This document shows positions 25,473-34,707 of a stretch of 64,000 nucleotides of DNA, piece after piece. Each line of letters opens with the position of its first letter. Position 1 is the first letter of the stretch. A model generated the notes under the pieces. It had not been told where the DNA came from. It saw only the letters and a list, made by a program, of their open reading frames with translations, and searched no databases. The DNA lies in the NCBI RefSeq assembly GCF_017726655.1, contig NZ_CP072308.1, positions 868,001-932,000 of the forward strand. Reading direction: 5' to 3'. The translations under genes and the position numbers were made by a program. This DNA comes from Agrobacterium tumefaciens (GTDB lineage Bacteria; Pseudomonadota; Alphaproteobacteria; Rhizobiales; Rhizobiaceae).

Positions 25473-26510
25473 ATGACCATTCACCCCTCTGCGCTCAGTG
25501 CTATCGGCAACACGCCCCTTATCCGCCTGAAGGCTGCCTCTGACGCGACGGGGTGTGAAATCCTCGGCAAGGCGGAGTTCCTGAATCCGGGCCAGTCCGT
25601 CAAGGATCGGGCCGCACTCTACATTATAAGAGATGCCGAAAGGCGCGGGCACCTGCGGCCGGGCGGCACCATCGTCGAGGGAACGGCGGGCAATACCGGC
25701 ATCGGCCTGTCGCTCGTCGCCAATGCGCTGGGCTACAAGACGGTCATCGTCATCCCCGAGACGCAGAGCCAGGAAAAGAAGGATGCGCTGAAACTTCTCG
25801 GCGCCAAGCTGGTCGAAGTTCCGGCTGCTCCCTACTCCAATCCGAACAATTACGTGAAGGTGTCCGGCCGGCTCGCCAAGCAGCTCGCGTCAGCCGACGA
25901 GAACGGCGCGATCTGGGCCAACCAGTTCGACAACATCGCCAACCGTCAGGCTCATATCGAGACGACGGCGCCCGAGATCTGGGACCAGACGGATGGCAAG
26001 GTGGATGGCTTCATCTGCGCTGTCGGCTCGGGCGGAACGCTGGCGGGCGTGGCGGATGGCCTGCGCGACTTCAATCCCGACATCAAGATCGGCCTTGCCG
26101 ATCCTGAAGGGGCAGCACTTTATGAATTCTATCAGCATGGCGTGCTGAAGTCCGAGGGCTCCTCCATCACCGAAGGCATCGGCCAAGGCCGCATCACCGC
26201 TAATCTGGAAGGTTTTACGCCCGACTTTTCCTATCGCATTCCCGATGCGGAAGCGCTTCCCATTCTCTTTGATCTCGTCACCAAGGAAGGCCTGTGCCTT
26301 GGCGGTTCGTCGGGCATCAACATTGCCGGCGCAATCCGACTTGCCCGCGATCTCGGTCCGGGGCATACCATTGTGACGATACTGTGCGACTACGGTAATC
26401 GCTACCAGTCGAAGCTGTTCAACCCGGAATTCCTGCGTTCCAAGGGCCTTCCCGTTCCGCAGTGGCTGGCAACGAAAAGCGATATACCGGTTCCCTATGA
26501 AACCGCCTGA
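25473..26510 (+). CDS. cysK: Cysteine synthase A-type enzyme
   Basis: 345 residues of the fold type II PLP family: the PLP lysine in NPGQSVKDRAAL (near residue 51), the substrate loop GTAGNTGIGL, the phosphate cup AVGSGGT and the late GGSSGIN. It condenses O-acetylserine with sulfide to cysteine in the cytoplasm. It is slightly longer than E. coli CysK, as usual for the alphaproteobacterial form. It heads an apparent operon with the alanyl-tRNA editing protein (12 bases) and the sulfurtransferase fusion (16 bases), a sulfur/cysteine-metabolism group. Confidence 0.9.
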   Translation: MTIHPSALSAIGNTPLIRLKAASDATGCEILGKAEFLNPGQSVKDRAALYIIRDAERRGHLRPGGTIVEGTAGNTGIGLSLVANALGYKTVIVIPETQSQEKKDALKLLGAKLVEVPAAPYSNPNNYVKVSGRLAKQLASADENGAIWANQFDNIANRQAHIETTAPEIWDQTDGKVDGFICAVGSGGTLAGVADGLRDFNPDIKIGLADPEGAALYEFYQHGVLKSEGSSITEGIGQGRITANLEGFTPDFSYRIPDAEALPILFDLVTKEGLCLGGSSGINIAGAIRLARDLGPGHTIVTILCDYGNRYQSKLFNPEFLRSKGLPVPQWLATKSDIPVPYETA

Positions 26511-26522
26511 GGACATGCCGAA

Positions 26523-27260
26523 ATGCCTGTGAATGCCCTGTTCCGTGACGATTTTTATCTTGCTACCGCAGAAGCGATCGTCACGGCGGTGCATGAGGAT
26601 GGCGGCATCGAGCTCGACAAGACCTGCTTTTATGCGACATCCGGCGGCCAGCCCGGCGATAGCGGCTTTCTGGAGCGGGCCGATGGCTCGCGCATCGAAC
26701 TTGGGATAACCCGGCATGGTGGAGACAAAAGCGTCATCATCCATGTACCACTGGAAGGCCAGCCCTGCCCGCAGATCGGCGAGAAGCTGACCCTGCATGT
26801 GGACTGGCCGCGCCGCTACAAGCTGATGCGCATGCACACGGCCTGCCATCTGCTGTCCGTCGTCTGCCAGTGGCCGATCACGGGAGCAGCAGTCGGCGAG
26901 GACGAATCGCGTGTCGATTTCGACATGTCGGAAACCATCGACAAAGACGAGGTGACTGCAAAGCTGATGGAGCTGGTGAAAGCCAACCATCCCGTCTTCC
27001 TGCAATGGATCACCGATGAGGAGCTTGCTGCCAATCCCGGCATCGTCAAATCCAAGAATGTACGCCCGCCAATGGGCCTCGGCCGGGTCAGCCTCGTCTG
27101 CATCGGCGAAAATTCAAGGATCGACAGCCAGCCCTGCGGCGGCACCCATGTTTCCGAAACGCAGGAAGTGGGCGATATCCACATTGCCAAGATAGAGAAA
27201 AAGGGCAAGGAGAACAGGCGGTTCCGCATTCGTTTCGGCACCCCTGAAGCTGCTGCCTGA
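26523..27260 (+). CDS. Alanyl-tRNA editing protein (AlaX type)
   Basis: 245 residues similar to the editing and C-terminal part of AlaRS. The zinc ligands are visible in HTACHLLSVVCQ and in CGGTHVSETQEVG, and the N-terminal beta-barrel part begins FYATSGGQPGDSGFLE. AlaX proteins hydrolyse mischarged Ser- or Gly-tRNA-Ala. It is longer than the smallest AlaX forms and carries the N-terminal domain (AlaX-M/L-like). It sits in the cysK group with tight spacing, so it is probably co-transcribed. Confidence 0.88.
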   Translation: MPVNALFRDDFYLATAEAIVTAVHEDGGIELDKTCFYATSGGQPGDSGFLERADGSRIELGITRHGGDKSVIIHVPLEGQPCPQIGEKLTLHVDWPRRYKLMRMHTACHLLSVVCQWPITGAAVGEDESRVDFDMSETIDKDEVTAKLMELVKANHPVFLQWITDEELAANPGIVKSKNVRPPMGLGRVSLVCIGENSRIDSQPCGGTHVSETQEVGDIHIAKIEKKGKENRRFRIRFGTPEAAA

Positions 27261-27276
27261 GATCGGGAGAGACATC

Positions 27277-28698
27277 GTGAGCACGGATAAGAGCCGTTTC
27301 GTCGTTTCGGCGGACTGGGTGGAAAAACAGCTTGGCACATCAGGCTTTCGTGTCGTGGATGCCTCGTGGTATTTGCCGGCGCATAAGCGCAACGGCGCGG
27401 AAGAATACGCGGCCGGCCATCTGCCGGGCGCGGTTTTTTTCGATCAGGACAAGATTGCCGATCATACGACCGGTCTGCCGCATTCCCTGCCCGCACCCAC
27501 ATTCTTCGCAGAACAGGTCGGCGCACTGGGCTTGAGCGACACGGATACGATCGTCGTTTATGACGGCCCCGGTTTCTTCTCCGCGCCGCGCGTCTGGTGG
27601 ATGTTGCGGGTGATGGGGGTTGCCAAGGTCTATGTGCTGGACGGCGGTCTTGATGGCTGGAAGCGTGAGGGCCGACCGCTTGAAACGGGGACGCCGGAGA
27701 TCACGCCCGCAACCTTTACGCCGGACTTCGATGAGAAGCGCGTTACCTCGCTCGGCGCCATGCGCGGCATCGTCGATAGCGGCGAAAAGCAGATTGCCGA
27801 TGCGCGCGGTGCCGGACGCTTTACCGGCGACGAGGCGGAGCCGCGCGCCGGCATGCGTTCCGGCCATATGCCCGGCGCACGCAACCTGCCAGCGACCGCC
27901 TTTTCCGAAAACGGCCATTTCAAGGACCTGACCACCATTCGCAAGATGGTGGCCGATGCCGGGATCGACCTGACGAAACCTGTCGTGACCAGCTGCGGCT
28001 CGGGCGTGACCGCCGCCGTCATAACGCTCGCACTGGAATCGCTCGGCCATCAGGACAATTCGCTTTATGACGGTTCGTGGTCGGAATGGGGCGGATTACA
28101 GGATACGCCGGTTGTTACCGGTCCGGCCGATGCCATCCCGACCCTGTCGCACGGACCGCTCAAGGCACATGTGACTCAGCTGGAAATGACGGCGCCGCCA
28201 AAGGTCAGCCTGCCGATCCCGGTCAATATCCAGACAGCGCTGATGCGGGTCAACAACATTCCCCTGCACTTCTATCGCTACCTCTATTGGCGGGTGGGCA
28301 AGCGTTGGCACTGGCAAAAGCGCATGCGGATGAGCGACGCGGAACTCTCGGCGGTCCTGCGCGACCCGAAAAACAGCGTCACGGTTCTCTACATGAACGG
28401 CGCACCGGCCGGTTTCTTCGAATTGAACAAGGCGAGCGACGAGGTGACAGAGCTGTCCTATTTCGGGTTGCTCGAGGAGGCTATCGGCGCAGGTGTGGGC
28501 AAGTGGTTCCTGTTACAGGCGCTTTATGCCGCCTGGCAGGACAATCCGCAGCGGGTGACGGTCACGACCAACACGCTCGACCACCCGCGCGCGCTGCAGC
28601 TTTACCAGATGATGGGTTTTTCCCCAGTCGGCACCTATGAGGCATGGGTGGAGCCGCTTGCCGATACCGAGCTTTTGGAAATCTCTCTGCGTCATTGA
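27277..28698 (+). CDS. 3-mercaptopyruvate sulfurtransferase fused to a GNAT domain
   Basis: 473 residues in one frame. Residues 1-280 are a two-rhodanese SseA-type sulfurtransferase with active loop CGSGVTAAV (near residue 242) and the usual landmarks VVDASWYLP, GAVFFDQD and DGSWSEWGG. Residues about 300-470 are a GNAT acetyltransferase (FYRYLYWRVGKRWHWQKRM, GAGVGKWFLLQALYAAW as the acetyl-CoA loop, TNTLDHPRALQLYQMMGFSPVG). A short linker (PVVTGPADAIPTLSHG) joins them. SseA moves sulfur from mercaptopyruvate to acceptors; the acetylated substrate is unknown. The start is GTG 27277 after GGGAGA. Sequencing of relatives would show whether fusion is the rule. Confidence 0.85.
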   Translation: MSTDKSRFVVSADWVEKQLGTSGFRVVDASWYLPAHKRNGAEEYAAGHLPGAVFFDQDKIADHTTGLPHSLPAPTFFAEQVGALGLSDTDTIVVYDGPGFFSAPRVWWMLRVMGVAKVYVLDGGLDGWKREGRPLETGTPEITPATFTPDFDEKRVTSLGAMRGIVDSGEKQIADARGAGRFTGDEAEPRAGMRSGHMPGARNLPATAFSENGHFKDLTTIRKMVADAGIDLTKPVVTSCGSGVTAAVITLALESLGHQDNSLYDGSWSEWGGLQDTPVVTGPADAIPTLSHGPLKAHVTQLEMTAPPKVSLPIPVNIQTALMRVNNIPLHFYRYLYWRVGKRWHWQKRMRMSDAELSAVLRDPKNSVTVLYMNGAPAGFFELNKASDEVTELSYFGLLEEAIGAGVGKWFLLQALYAAWQDNPQRVTVTTNTLDHPRALQLYQMMGFSPVGTYEAWVEPLADTELLEISLRH

Positions 28699-28707
28699 GC
28701 TTGTTTC

Positions 28708-28755
28708 AACGTCACGCTTCCCCATCGTCGTCAGTCAAGGATGGGGAGCGACGTT
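28708..28755. terminator. Large hairpin between convergent genes
   Basis: The left arm from AACGTC (28708) through CCCCATC pairs with GATGGGG...ACGTT (ending 28755) with two small bulges. It lies between the convergent sulfurtransferase and RibD-like genes and probably ends both transcripts. Confidence 0.55.
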
Positions 28756-28759
28756 AAGC

Positions 28760-29404
28760 TTACACTTTTTCGACAATCAGATGGGTGGCGCCCTCACCCG
28801 CCACGGTACCGGTACAGCGGTAACCGAGCGACGCCCAGTCCATGCCTTCGAACAGTGACTCGCCGCGACCAAGGAACACCGGCGCCAGCGCCAGGTGCAA
28901 TTCATCGATGAGGCCTGCGGCCATGTACTGGCGGATGGTGGAAACACCGCCGCCAATGCGGACATCCTTCCCATTCGCAGCCGTGAGCGCTTTGTCGAGC
29001 ACTGCCCGGATGCCCTCCGTCACGAAATGAAAGACCGTACCGCCCTTCATCTCGAAGGACGGACGCGCTTGATGCGTCAATACGAAGACCGGAACATGAT
29101 AAGGCGGTACCTCGCCCCACCAGCCTTTCCACTTTTCATCCGGCCAGGCACCACGCACAGGGCCGAACATGTTGCGGCCTAAAATCCAGGCTCCGATATT
29201 GGCGAAACTCCTCTGGGTAAAATCCTCGTCGATGCCGGTCGATCCACCCTCCTTGCCGAACATGCGATGAAAGGTACGGGTCTTGAAGGCCCATTGGTGC
29301 AGCTCTTCGCCTTTCGCACCCAGCGGATTCTCCAGGCTCTGGTCCGGTCCTGCGCCATAGCCATCAAGTGAGACGGCGAAATTGCGGACGACAACTTTCG
29401 GCAT
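28760..29404 (-). CDS. Dihydrofolate reductase/RibD C-terminal domain protein
   Basis: 214 residues of the RibD_C (YyaP-type) fold: RNFAVSLDGYGAGPDQS, then WILGRNMFGP, a nucleotide-binding segment KDVRIGGGVSTIRQYMAAGLIDELHLALAPVFLGRG and a terminal THLIVEKV strand. Such stand-alone proteins are probable NADPH-dependent reductases of unknown substrate, distant from folate or riboflavin enzymes. ATG 29404 starts the frame without a strong ribosome site. No operon partner; the next gene on the strand is 51 bases upstream. Confidence 0.8.
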   Translation of the reverse strand: MPKVVVRNFAVSLDGYGAGPDQSLENPLGAKGEELHQWAFKTRTFHRMFGKEGGSTGIDEDFTQRSFANIGAWILGRNMFGPVRGAWPDEKWKGWWGEVPPYHVPVFVLTHQARPSFEMKGGTVFHFVTEGIRAVLDKALTAANGKDVRIGGGVSTIRQYMAAGLIDELHLALAPVFLGRGESLFEGMDWASLGYRCTGTVAGEGATHLIVEKV

Positions 29405-29455
29405 GGCACTCTCCCCCCGTTCAAGAGGCAGATCACCAGCACCCGCTGATCGGCC

Positions 29456-30334
29456 TCAGATTTCCCGTTCCAGATTGACCGCCGTCGGGATTTGGCCACC
29501 GGCGGCGCCCTTGTCCTGCGTGACGGTGTTCATGAGATGATCGGCGATCAGCTCCGCCTGGAATTTGCCAAGCTCGTAACAATAGGTGATTTCGCGCTTT
29601 TCCGCCGACCAATAAACATCGGGGCGGCCGCAGGACTTCGCCGTCAGCTTCACATCGCCCTTCAGGCCATAACCACTGAAACTGCGGCTGATGAGATCGA
29701 GAACCTTCGATTCCTTGACCATGATGGCATAAGGCTCGAGGTCAGGGTCGCGCGGCGGCACGTAGCTGACGGAAAATTTCGATGGTGTCTGGCTGCGGTG
29801 AGGCGCGAGGAATTTCTCCCAGGCCGAGGCTACACCCGGATAGGCAGCAACACATTTGTCGAATTCGGTATTGGGAAGCCCCATCATCGTGGCCAGATCG
29901 CCGTACCCGTCCTTGTCGCGGCCGACCATCAGGCAGGCCATGTTACGGTCGCGGCTTCGGTCCGGCACCAGCGCGGAAAACACCGGAGCTTCGTGCTCCG
30001 GCAGCGTTTCCGCCTCACGCGCGAGATACCAGCTGTCTGTGGCGTTGACGAGCGCCGTGTCGAGCCATTCCTCATTGGCCTGAAGGATCAGCGTGCCGGC
30101 CAGCTGATCGGCTGGCGCCTGGGCGCTTGCCGTCTCCGCCGTGCCGAAATCCGAGATCAGCATGCGCGATCCCTCATGGTAAAGCGAGAAAATCGCGTTG
30201 CCGATGACGAAGTTGACTGCCTGCTGTAGCTGATCATCCGACAGGCCGTCGAGCCCGGACGCCATCTGGGCCTGCGTCGGAACCGTCAATGACATGAGAG
30301 CCAGCGGAACAGCGGCCATAAAACGACGGAACAT
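29456..30334 (-). CDS. DUF4344 putative metallopeptidase, secreted
   Basis: 292 residues with a signal peptide (MFRRFMAAVPLALMSLTVPTQA) from ATG 30334. It matches the DUF4344 family of putative metallopeptidases: ISDFGTAETASAQAPADQLAGTLIL, DSWYLAREAETLPEHEAPVF, DRNMACLMVGRDKDGYGDL and CVAAYPGVASAWEKFLAPH. A zinc-site HExxH motif is not obvious at its usual place, which may mean a variant site. Periplasmic location; substrate unknown. The short distance to the RibD-like gene suggests co-transcription. Confidence 0.7.
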   Translation of the reverse strand: MFRRFMAAVPLALMSLTVPTQAQMASGLDGLSDDQLQQAVNFVIGNAIFSLYHEGSRMLISDFGTAETASAQAPADQLAGTLILQANEEWLDTALVNATDSWYLAREAETLPEHEAPVFSALVPDRSRDRNMACLMVGRDKDGYGDLATMMGLPNTEFDKCVAAYPGVASAWEKFLAPHRSQTPSKFSVSYVPPRDPDLEPYAIMVKESKVLDLISRSFSGYGLKGDVKLTAKSCGRPDVYWSAEKREITYCYELGKFQAELIADHLMNTVTQDKGAAGGQIPTAVNLEREI

Positions 30335-30497
30335 AAAATCAGACCTTCCGGGAACGAGGAGCGCCACTGATTCCCCAAGCTAACGAGTCACGCAATGGGC
30401 TGGTTGCATCACCTGTCAAGAATCGGGTGGATAGTGCTCCATTTCGGGACCATAGCTGCAAAGAAGCAACGCCGATCACCCCTCAGGAGACCCCGCC

Positions 30498-30965
30498 ATG
30501 ACAACTATCGTCTTTACTGCAATGCCGGCTAAAGAAGCAGAGGCCTTCCGGGCCGGGGCGGCGGACGCCTATGGCCACACGCCGGAGAAGGTCATTTCGC
30601 CCGGCGGCATTCCCTGCCGCCATTGCCTTGGCCAAATTGATGAGGGCGAGCCCATGCTGCTCCTCGCCTATCGCCCCTTCCCTTCACCTCAGCCCTATGC
30701 CGAGACGGGACCTGTATTTCTGCATGAAAGAGCCTGCGAGCGTTATCCTGAAAGTGACGAATTGCCAACGATGCTGGACAGCCCTGACTATATTGTCCGT
30801 GGATATTCGGCAGACGACCGCATCGTCTACGGCACCGGCGCGGTGACCCCCACCGAAGAAATCGGGTCACGCGCCGGACAGCTTCTGGAGCGCGAAGACA
30901 TCGCCTATGTGCATGTGCGTTCTGCCCGCAACAACTGCTATCAGTGCCGTATTGATACAGCATAA
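30498..30965 (+). CDS. DUF1203 protein
   Basis: 155 residues of the DUF1203 family. Its hallmarks are the cysteine pair in GGIPCRHCLGQIDEGEPMLLLAYRPF, GPVFLHERACERY and the C-terminal HVRSARNNCYQCRID. The four conserved cysteines suggest metal binding. The family is small, cytoplasmic and without known function. AGGAGA precedes ATG 30498. It is monocistronic and divergent from the DUF4344 gene. Confidence 0.85.
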   Translation: MTTIVFTAMPAKEAEAFRAGAADAYGHTPEKVISPGGIPCRHCLGQIDEGEPMLLLAYRPFPSPQPYAETGPVFLHERACERYPESDELPTMLDSPDYIVRGYSADDRIVYGTGAVTPTEEIGSRAGQLLEREDIAYVHVRSARNNCYQCRIDTA

Positions 30966-31064
30966 ACCGAGCATTGGATAAGTTTTAACCTAACGGCTAA
31001 ACCGGTTTCAAACTTTTCAAGTCTAGGATGCCTCCATCAGAAACAATAAATTTTGAGCGTCAAC

Positions 31065-31400
31065 ATGGCAAACAACCTCAACATGGCGACACGCAGCGCA
31101 CCGCGCAGCAAGACGAGAATTTTTGCCACCGTCCATTACTTCAGCCAGTCGACAAGAGGCCGTGTGGTTGATCTTTCCGCCACCGGCATGGCGCTTGAAC
31201 TGGACGGACCTTTCGCCGCGGCAAAGGGAAGCCGGGTCAAGGTGCAGAGCGACGACCTCGGCTTCATCGAGGGGGTCGTCCAGTGGCAGCACATGAACCG
31301 CCTTGGCCTTCAGCTCAAGCTTTCCACCAACACGCTGGCGCAGCTTTCCTCCTACTTCCGCTTCTTCCATGAAGAAGTGAAACCGACGCTGGCGCGCTGA
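31065..31400 (+). CDS. PilZ-domain protein
   Basis: 111 residues with one PilZ domain: the c-di-GMP ligand-type motif RSKTRIF (RxxxR) near residue 13 and DLSATGMALE (DxSxxG) near residue 40, then beta strands ending in LGLQLKLST. PilZ proteins bind c-di-GMP and control motility, polysaccharide or transcription through a partner. ATG 31065 is preferred over an upstream TTG at 31053. A diguanylate cyclase with a GGEEF motif is encoded about 4 kb away at 35503. The target is unknown. Confidence 0.8.
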   Translation: MANNLNMATRSAPRSKTRIFATVHYFSQSTRGRVVDLSATGMALELDGPFAAAKGSRVKVQSDDLGFIEGVVQWQHMNRLGLQLKLSTNTLAQLSSYFRFFHEEVKPTLAR

Positions 31401-31419
31401 TCTGCCCTGCGTCCGCAGA

Positions 31420-31449
31420 GGAATGCGCGGCAACGATAACGCGCATTCC
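31420..31449. terminator. Hairpin after the PilZ gene
   Basis: GGAATGCGCG (31420-31429) pairs with CGCGCATTCC (31440-31449), ten-base loop, without a T run. It may mark the end of the PilZ transcript. Confidence 0.4.
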
Positions 31450-31518
31450 ATGGCCCGGAGACGTCAAGGCCGCATGTCGGCCATAAAAAATTTATCAAAC
31501 GGTTGAAAAAAGCCCCGT

Positions 31519-31536
31519 CTGTCACGAGCCTGTCAT
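31519..31536 (+). promoter_or_regulatory. Pho box upstream of cpdB
   Basis: CTGTCAC (31519-31525), four bases GAGC, CTGTCAT (31530-31536): two heptamers at the 11-bp period of the rhizobial PhoB binding site, one base short of a perfect match. It lies 79 bases before the cpdB start. An inverted CTGTC...GACAG at 31571-31589 is nearby. Confidence 0.65.
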
Positions 31537-31615
31537 TTTGGTGATGGACTCCTCGGCGATTGCTTCTACCCTGTCGTTTTCCATGACAGCGCAAGCTTCA
31601 TCCCAAGGAGTTCCC

Positions 31616-33604
31616 ATGTCGTCGCTTCTCGCTCTCCACCCCATTACCCGGCGCTCGCTTCTCGGCGGCATTGCAGCCTCTTCGGCATTGGTGATGTTGC
31701 ACCCCTTTGCGGCGCGCGCAGCGTCCAATCAGGCGCATCTGCGCATCATGGAAACGACTGATATCCACGTTCACGTCTTTCCCTATGATTATTACGCCGA
31801 CAAGCCGAACGACACGATGGGGCTTTCCCGTACCGCCTCGATCATCGACAAGATCCGCGCCGAGGCCGGCAATTCGATGCTGGTCGATAATGGCGACTTC
31901 CTGCAGGGCAACCCGCTCGGCGACTATATCGCCTATGAGCGGGGCATGAAGGCTGGCGACAAGCACCCTGTCATCAACGCCATGAACGTACTGGGCTATG
32001 ATTGCGGTACGCTCGGCAACCACGAATTCAACTATGGCCTCGACTACATGTCGAACACGCTGGCGGGTGCTGGTTTCCCTTACGTCTGCGCCAACCTCAC
32101 CAAGGGCCAGCTGGCGTCCGACCCCAAGAATGACGAGCTGTTCTTCAAGCCCTACGTCATTCTGGAAAAACAGATCCGCGATGGCGGCGGCGTGACCAGC
32201 CCGGTCAAGGTCGGCATCATCGGTTTCGTGCCGCCGCAGATCATGATGTGGGATTCCAAGAACCTCGAGGGCAAGGCGCAGACGCGTGACATCGTCGAGG
32301 CGGCGAAAGCCTGGGTGCCCGTGATGAAGGAGGAAGGGGCCGACATCATCATCGCCCTCTCCCATTCCGGCATCGATGGCAAAGGCCAGGCCGAGCGCAT
32401 GGAAAACGCCTCGCTTTACCTCGCGGGCGTCGAAGGCATCGACGCCATCTTCACCGGCCACCAGCATCTCGTTTTCCCCGGTCCGAAGACCTGGGACGGC
32501 ATTGAGGGCGCGGATGCCGTGAAGGGCACGCTGATGGGCAAGCCGGCCGTCATGGCCGGCTTCTGGGGATCACATATGGGTCTCATCGACCTGCTGCTCG
32601 AAAAGGACGGCAAGAGCTGGAAGATCATCGACTTCACCTCTGAGGCACGCCCGATCTACCATCGCGACGACAGCCGCAAGATCGTTGCTGACTATACCGA
32701 CAAGCCGGAGGTTCTCGCCGCCGCCAAGGCCGATCACGAAGCGGCGCTCGCCTATGTGCGTCGCCCCGTCGGTAAAACCTCTGCACCGCTCTATTCCTAT
32801 TTCGCGCTGGTGGCCGATGATCCGTCCGTGCAGATCGTTTCCAACGCCCAGACCTGGTACATCAAGGACATGCTGAAGGAAGGGCAATATAAGGATCTGC
32901 CCGTGCTTTCCGCAGCAGCCCCGTTCAAGTCCGGCGGTCGCGGCGGCGCGGATTACTACACCGATGTCCCCGCCGGTGACATCGCCATCAAGAACGTCGC
33001 CGATCTCTATCTCTATCCGAACACGGTGCAGGCGGTGCTGATCAACGGTGCGCAGGTGAAGAACTGGCTGGAAATGTCTGCCGGCATGTTCAACACGGTG
33101 GAGGCCGGCGCCAAGGATGCGCCGCTCCTCAATGCCGACTTCCCGTCCTACAATTTCGATGTCATCGACGGTGTTACCTACCAGATCGACATTTCCAAAC
33201 CGGCGAAATTCGACAAGGACGGCAAGGCCGTCAATCCCGACAGCAACCGCATCGTGAACTTGCAGTTCAATGGCAAGCCGATCGATCCCGAACAGAAATT
33301 CGTGGTAGCCACCAACAATTACCGCGCCGGTGGCGGCGGCAAGTTCCCCGACATCGCCGCCGACAAGGTCATCTTCGTGGCACCCGATACCAACCGCGAC
33401 GTGATCGTGCGGTATATTATCGATCAGGGCACCATCAACCCGTCTGCGGATGCCAACTGGTCCTTCGCCCCAGTCGCCGATACTACAGCGATCTTCGAGA
33501 CTGGCCCCAAGGGCCGCCACTATGCGGCGGAGATCAAAGGCGCAAAAATCGAGGATGCAGGCGACGGTGCGGAAGGTTTCGCGAAGTTCCGGCTGGTTCT
33601 GTAG
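31616..33604 (+). CDS. cpdB: 2',3'-cyclic-nucleotide 2'-phosphodiesterase/3'-nucleotidase
   Basis: 662 residues. The N-terminal signal has a twin-arginine look (ITRRSLLGGIAASSALVML). The metallophosphatase domain holds METTDIHVHVFPY, DNGDFLQGNPLGDY, LGNHEFNYGLDY, ALSHSGIDGKGQ and FTGHQHLVFPG, all metal-site motifs of the 5'-nucleotidase superfamily. The C-terminal 5_nucleotid_C domain has SFALV-like strands and GGRGGADYYTD. It degrades extracellular nucleotides in the periplasm to release phosphate, and the Pho box upstream fits phosphate starvation control. ATG 31616 follows AAGGAG. Confidence 0.9.
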   Translation: MSSLLALHPITRRSLLGGIAASSALVMLHPFAARAASNQAHLRIMETTDIHVHVFPYDYYADKPNDTMGLSRTASIIDKIRAEAGNSMLVDNGDFLQGNPLGDYIAYERGMKAGDKHPVINAMNVLGYDCGTLGNHEFNYGLDYMSNTLAGAGFPYVCANLTKGQLASDPKNDELFFKPYVILEKQIRDGGGVTSPVKVGIIGFVPPQIMMWDSKNLEGKAQTRDIVEAAKAWVPVMKEEGADIIIALSHSGIDGKGQAERMENASLYLAGVEGIDAIFTGHQHLVFPGPKTWDGIEGADAVKGTLMGKPAVMAGFWGSHMGLIDLLLEKDGKSWKIIDFTSEARPIYHRDDSRKIVADYTDKPEVLAAAKADHEAALAYVRRPVGKTSAPLYSYFALVADDPSVQIVSNAQTWYIKDMLKEGQYKDLPVLSAAAPFKSGGRGGADYYTDVPAGDIAIKNVADLYLYPNTVQAVLINGAQVKNWLEMSAGMFNTVEAGAKDAPLLNADFPSYNFDVIDGVTYQIDISKPAKFDKDGKAVNPDSNRIVNLQFNGKPIDPEQKFVVATNNYRAGGGGKFPDIAADKVIFVAPDTNRDVIVRYIIDQGTINPSADANWSFAPVADTTAIFETGPKGRHYAAEIKGAKIEDAGDGAEGFAKFRLVL

Positions 33605-33613
33605 AGAAACACG

Positions 33614-33641
33614 GCTCTCCCGGCGATACATTGCCGGGAGA
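33614..33641 (+). terminator. Terminator of cpdB
   Basis: CTCTCCCGGC (33614-33623) pairs with GCCGGGAGAG (33632-33641), loop of eight, followed by TGTTTCTTC. It starts ten bases after the stop codon. Confidence 0.75.
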
Positions 33642-33738
33642 GTGTTTCTTCAGACATGAATTGGACGCTGGGGCAAAGAACTGACATGCCGCTTGTTTCT
33701 TCTCGATCCAGATATAACGGTGGTGGTTACAGCCAGTA

Positions 33739-34707
33739 TCACTCCGCAGCGACAGCCAGGGTCCTCTGCTTGCTCGCCGCCAGCATCCCGTTGAAATCCT
33801 TGTGATTCGGGCACGCCGACAGGCGCTGCTGGAACGCTTCGGAAAGCCACTGGCCAGCGGGCCCGGCAGGCGAATCGACCCGCCGCAACGTGAAGAGTGG
33901 ATATTCGCCCTGCTCATAGGCCTCAAGTTCAAGCGCCTTCAGACTTCCATTGGTGAGGTCATTGCGGACGAGCGAGGCCGGCAGGCCGCCCCAGCCGAGG
34001 CCACCCTTGATGAGCTGGTACTTGGTGGCGATATCGCTGACGCGCCATGTCTTGTAGGACAGCACATTGAAATCCCGCCCCTTGGTCAGACCTGAAGCAT
34101 CGGTGACCACGAGCTGAACTTCCTCGCGTACGTCGGCAAGCACCAGCGGGCGTTCGATCTGCGCCAGCGGGTGATCGGCCGCAACCACCGGCAGCATGAA
34201 GGAGTGGCCGACCTTCTCCATCACGAGTTCATCATCCTGGCGCAAAACCGCCCCACCGATGCCGATACCGGCCTTGCGGGATAAGACCATCTCCATGACC
34301 ATGCCCAGTTCGCCGACGTTGAGGCTGAGCGTCACAGTTGGGAATTGTTGGCGAAAATCGCGCAGCACCGCAACGACGGCCTCCGCCGGCACCATGGTGC
34401 TGATGGCAACGGAAAGTTCCGCTTCCAGCCCCTGTTTCAGCCCCTTGGCGCGGGCGCGCATTTCCTGCAGGCCGGCAACGATGCGCCTTGCGTCCTCCAG
34501 CATGGCGCGGCCTTCGTCGGTCAGCTTGGGCTGGCGCACACCGTTGCGCTCGAACAGGGTGACCTCCAGCTGTGCCTCGAGATTGGCGATCGTATAGCTG
34601 ACCACCGACTGGGCACGATTAAGCGCCCGCGAAGCCGCAGAAAAACTACCGGTCTCGGCAACCGTTAAAAATACCTGCAATTGATCGAGTGTCGGGTTCG
34701 CGTCCAT
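33739..34707 (-). CDS. LysR-family transcriptional regulator
   Basis: 322 residues with the LysR helix-turn-helix at the N-terminus (LDQLQVFLTVAETGSFSAASRALNRAQSVVSYTIANLEAQL) and a periplasmic-binding-like effector domain from about residue 90 (ELSVAISTMVPAEAVVAVLRDFRQQFPTVTL). It is divergent from azoR, with a 150-base AT-richer gap between, so control of azoR is likely. The inducer is unknown; azo dyes or quinones are candidates from context. Confidence 0.85.
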   Translation of the reverse strand: MDANPTLDQLQVFLTVAETGSFSAASRALNRAQSVVSYTIANLEAQLEVTLFERNGVRQPKLTDEGRAMLEDARRIVAGLQEMRARAKGLKQGLEAELSVAISTMVPAEAVVAVLRDFRQQFPTVTLSLNVGELGMVMEMVLSRKAGIGIGGAVLRQDDELVMEKVGHSFMLPVVAADHPLAQIERPLVLADVREEVQLVVTDASGLTKGRDFNVLSYKTWRVSDIATKYQLIKGGLGWGGLPASLVRNDLTNGSLKALELEAYEQGEYPLFTLRRVDSPAGPAGQWLSEAFQQRLSACPNHKDFNGMLAASKQRTLAVAAE

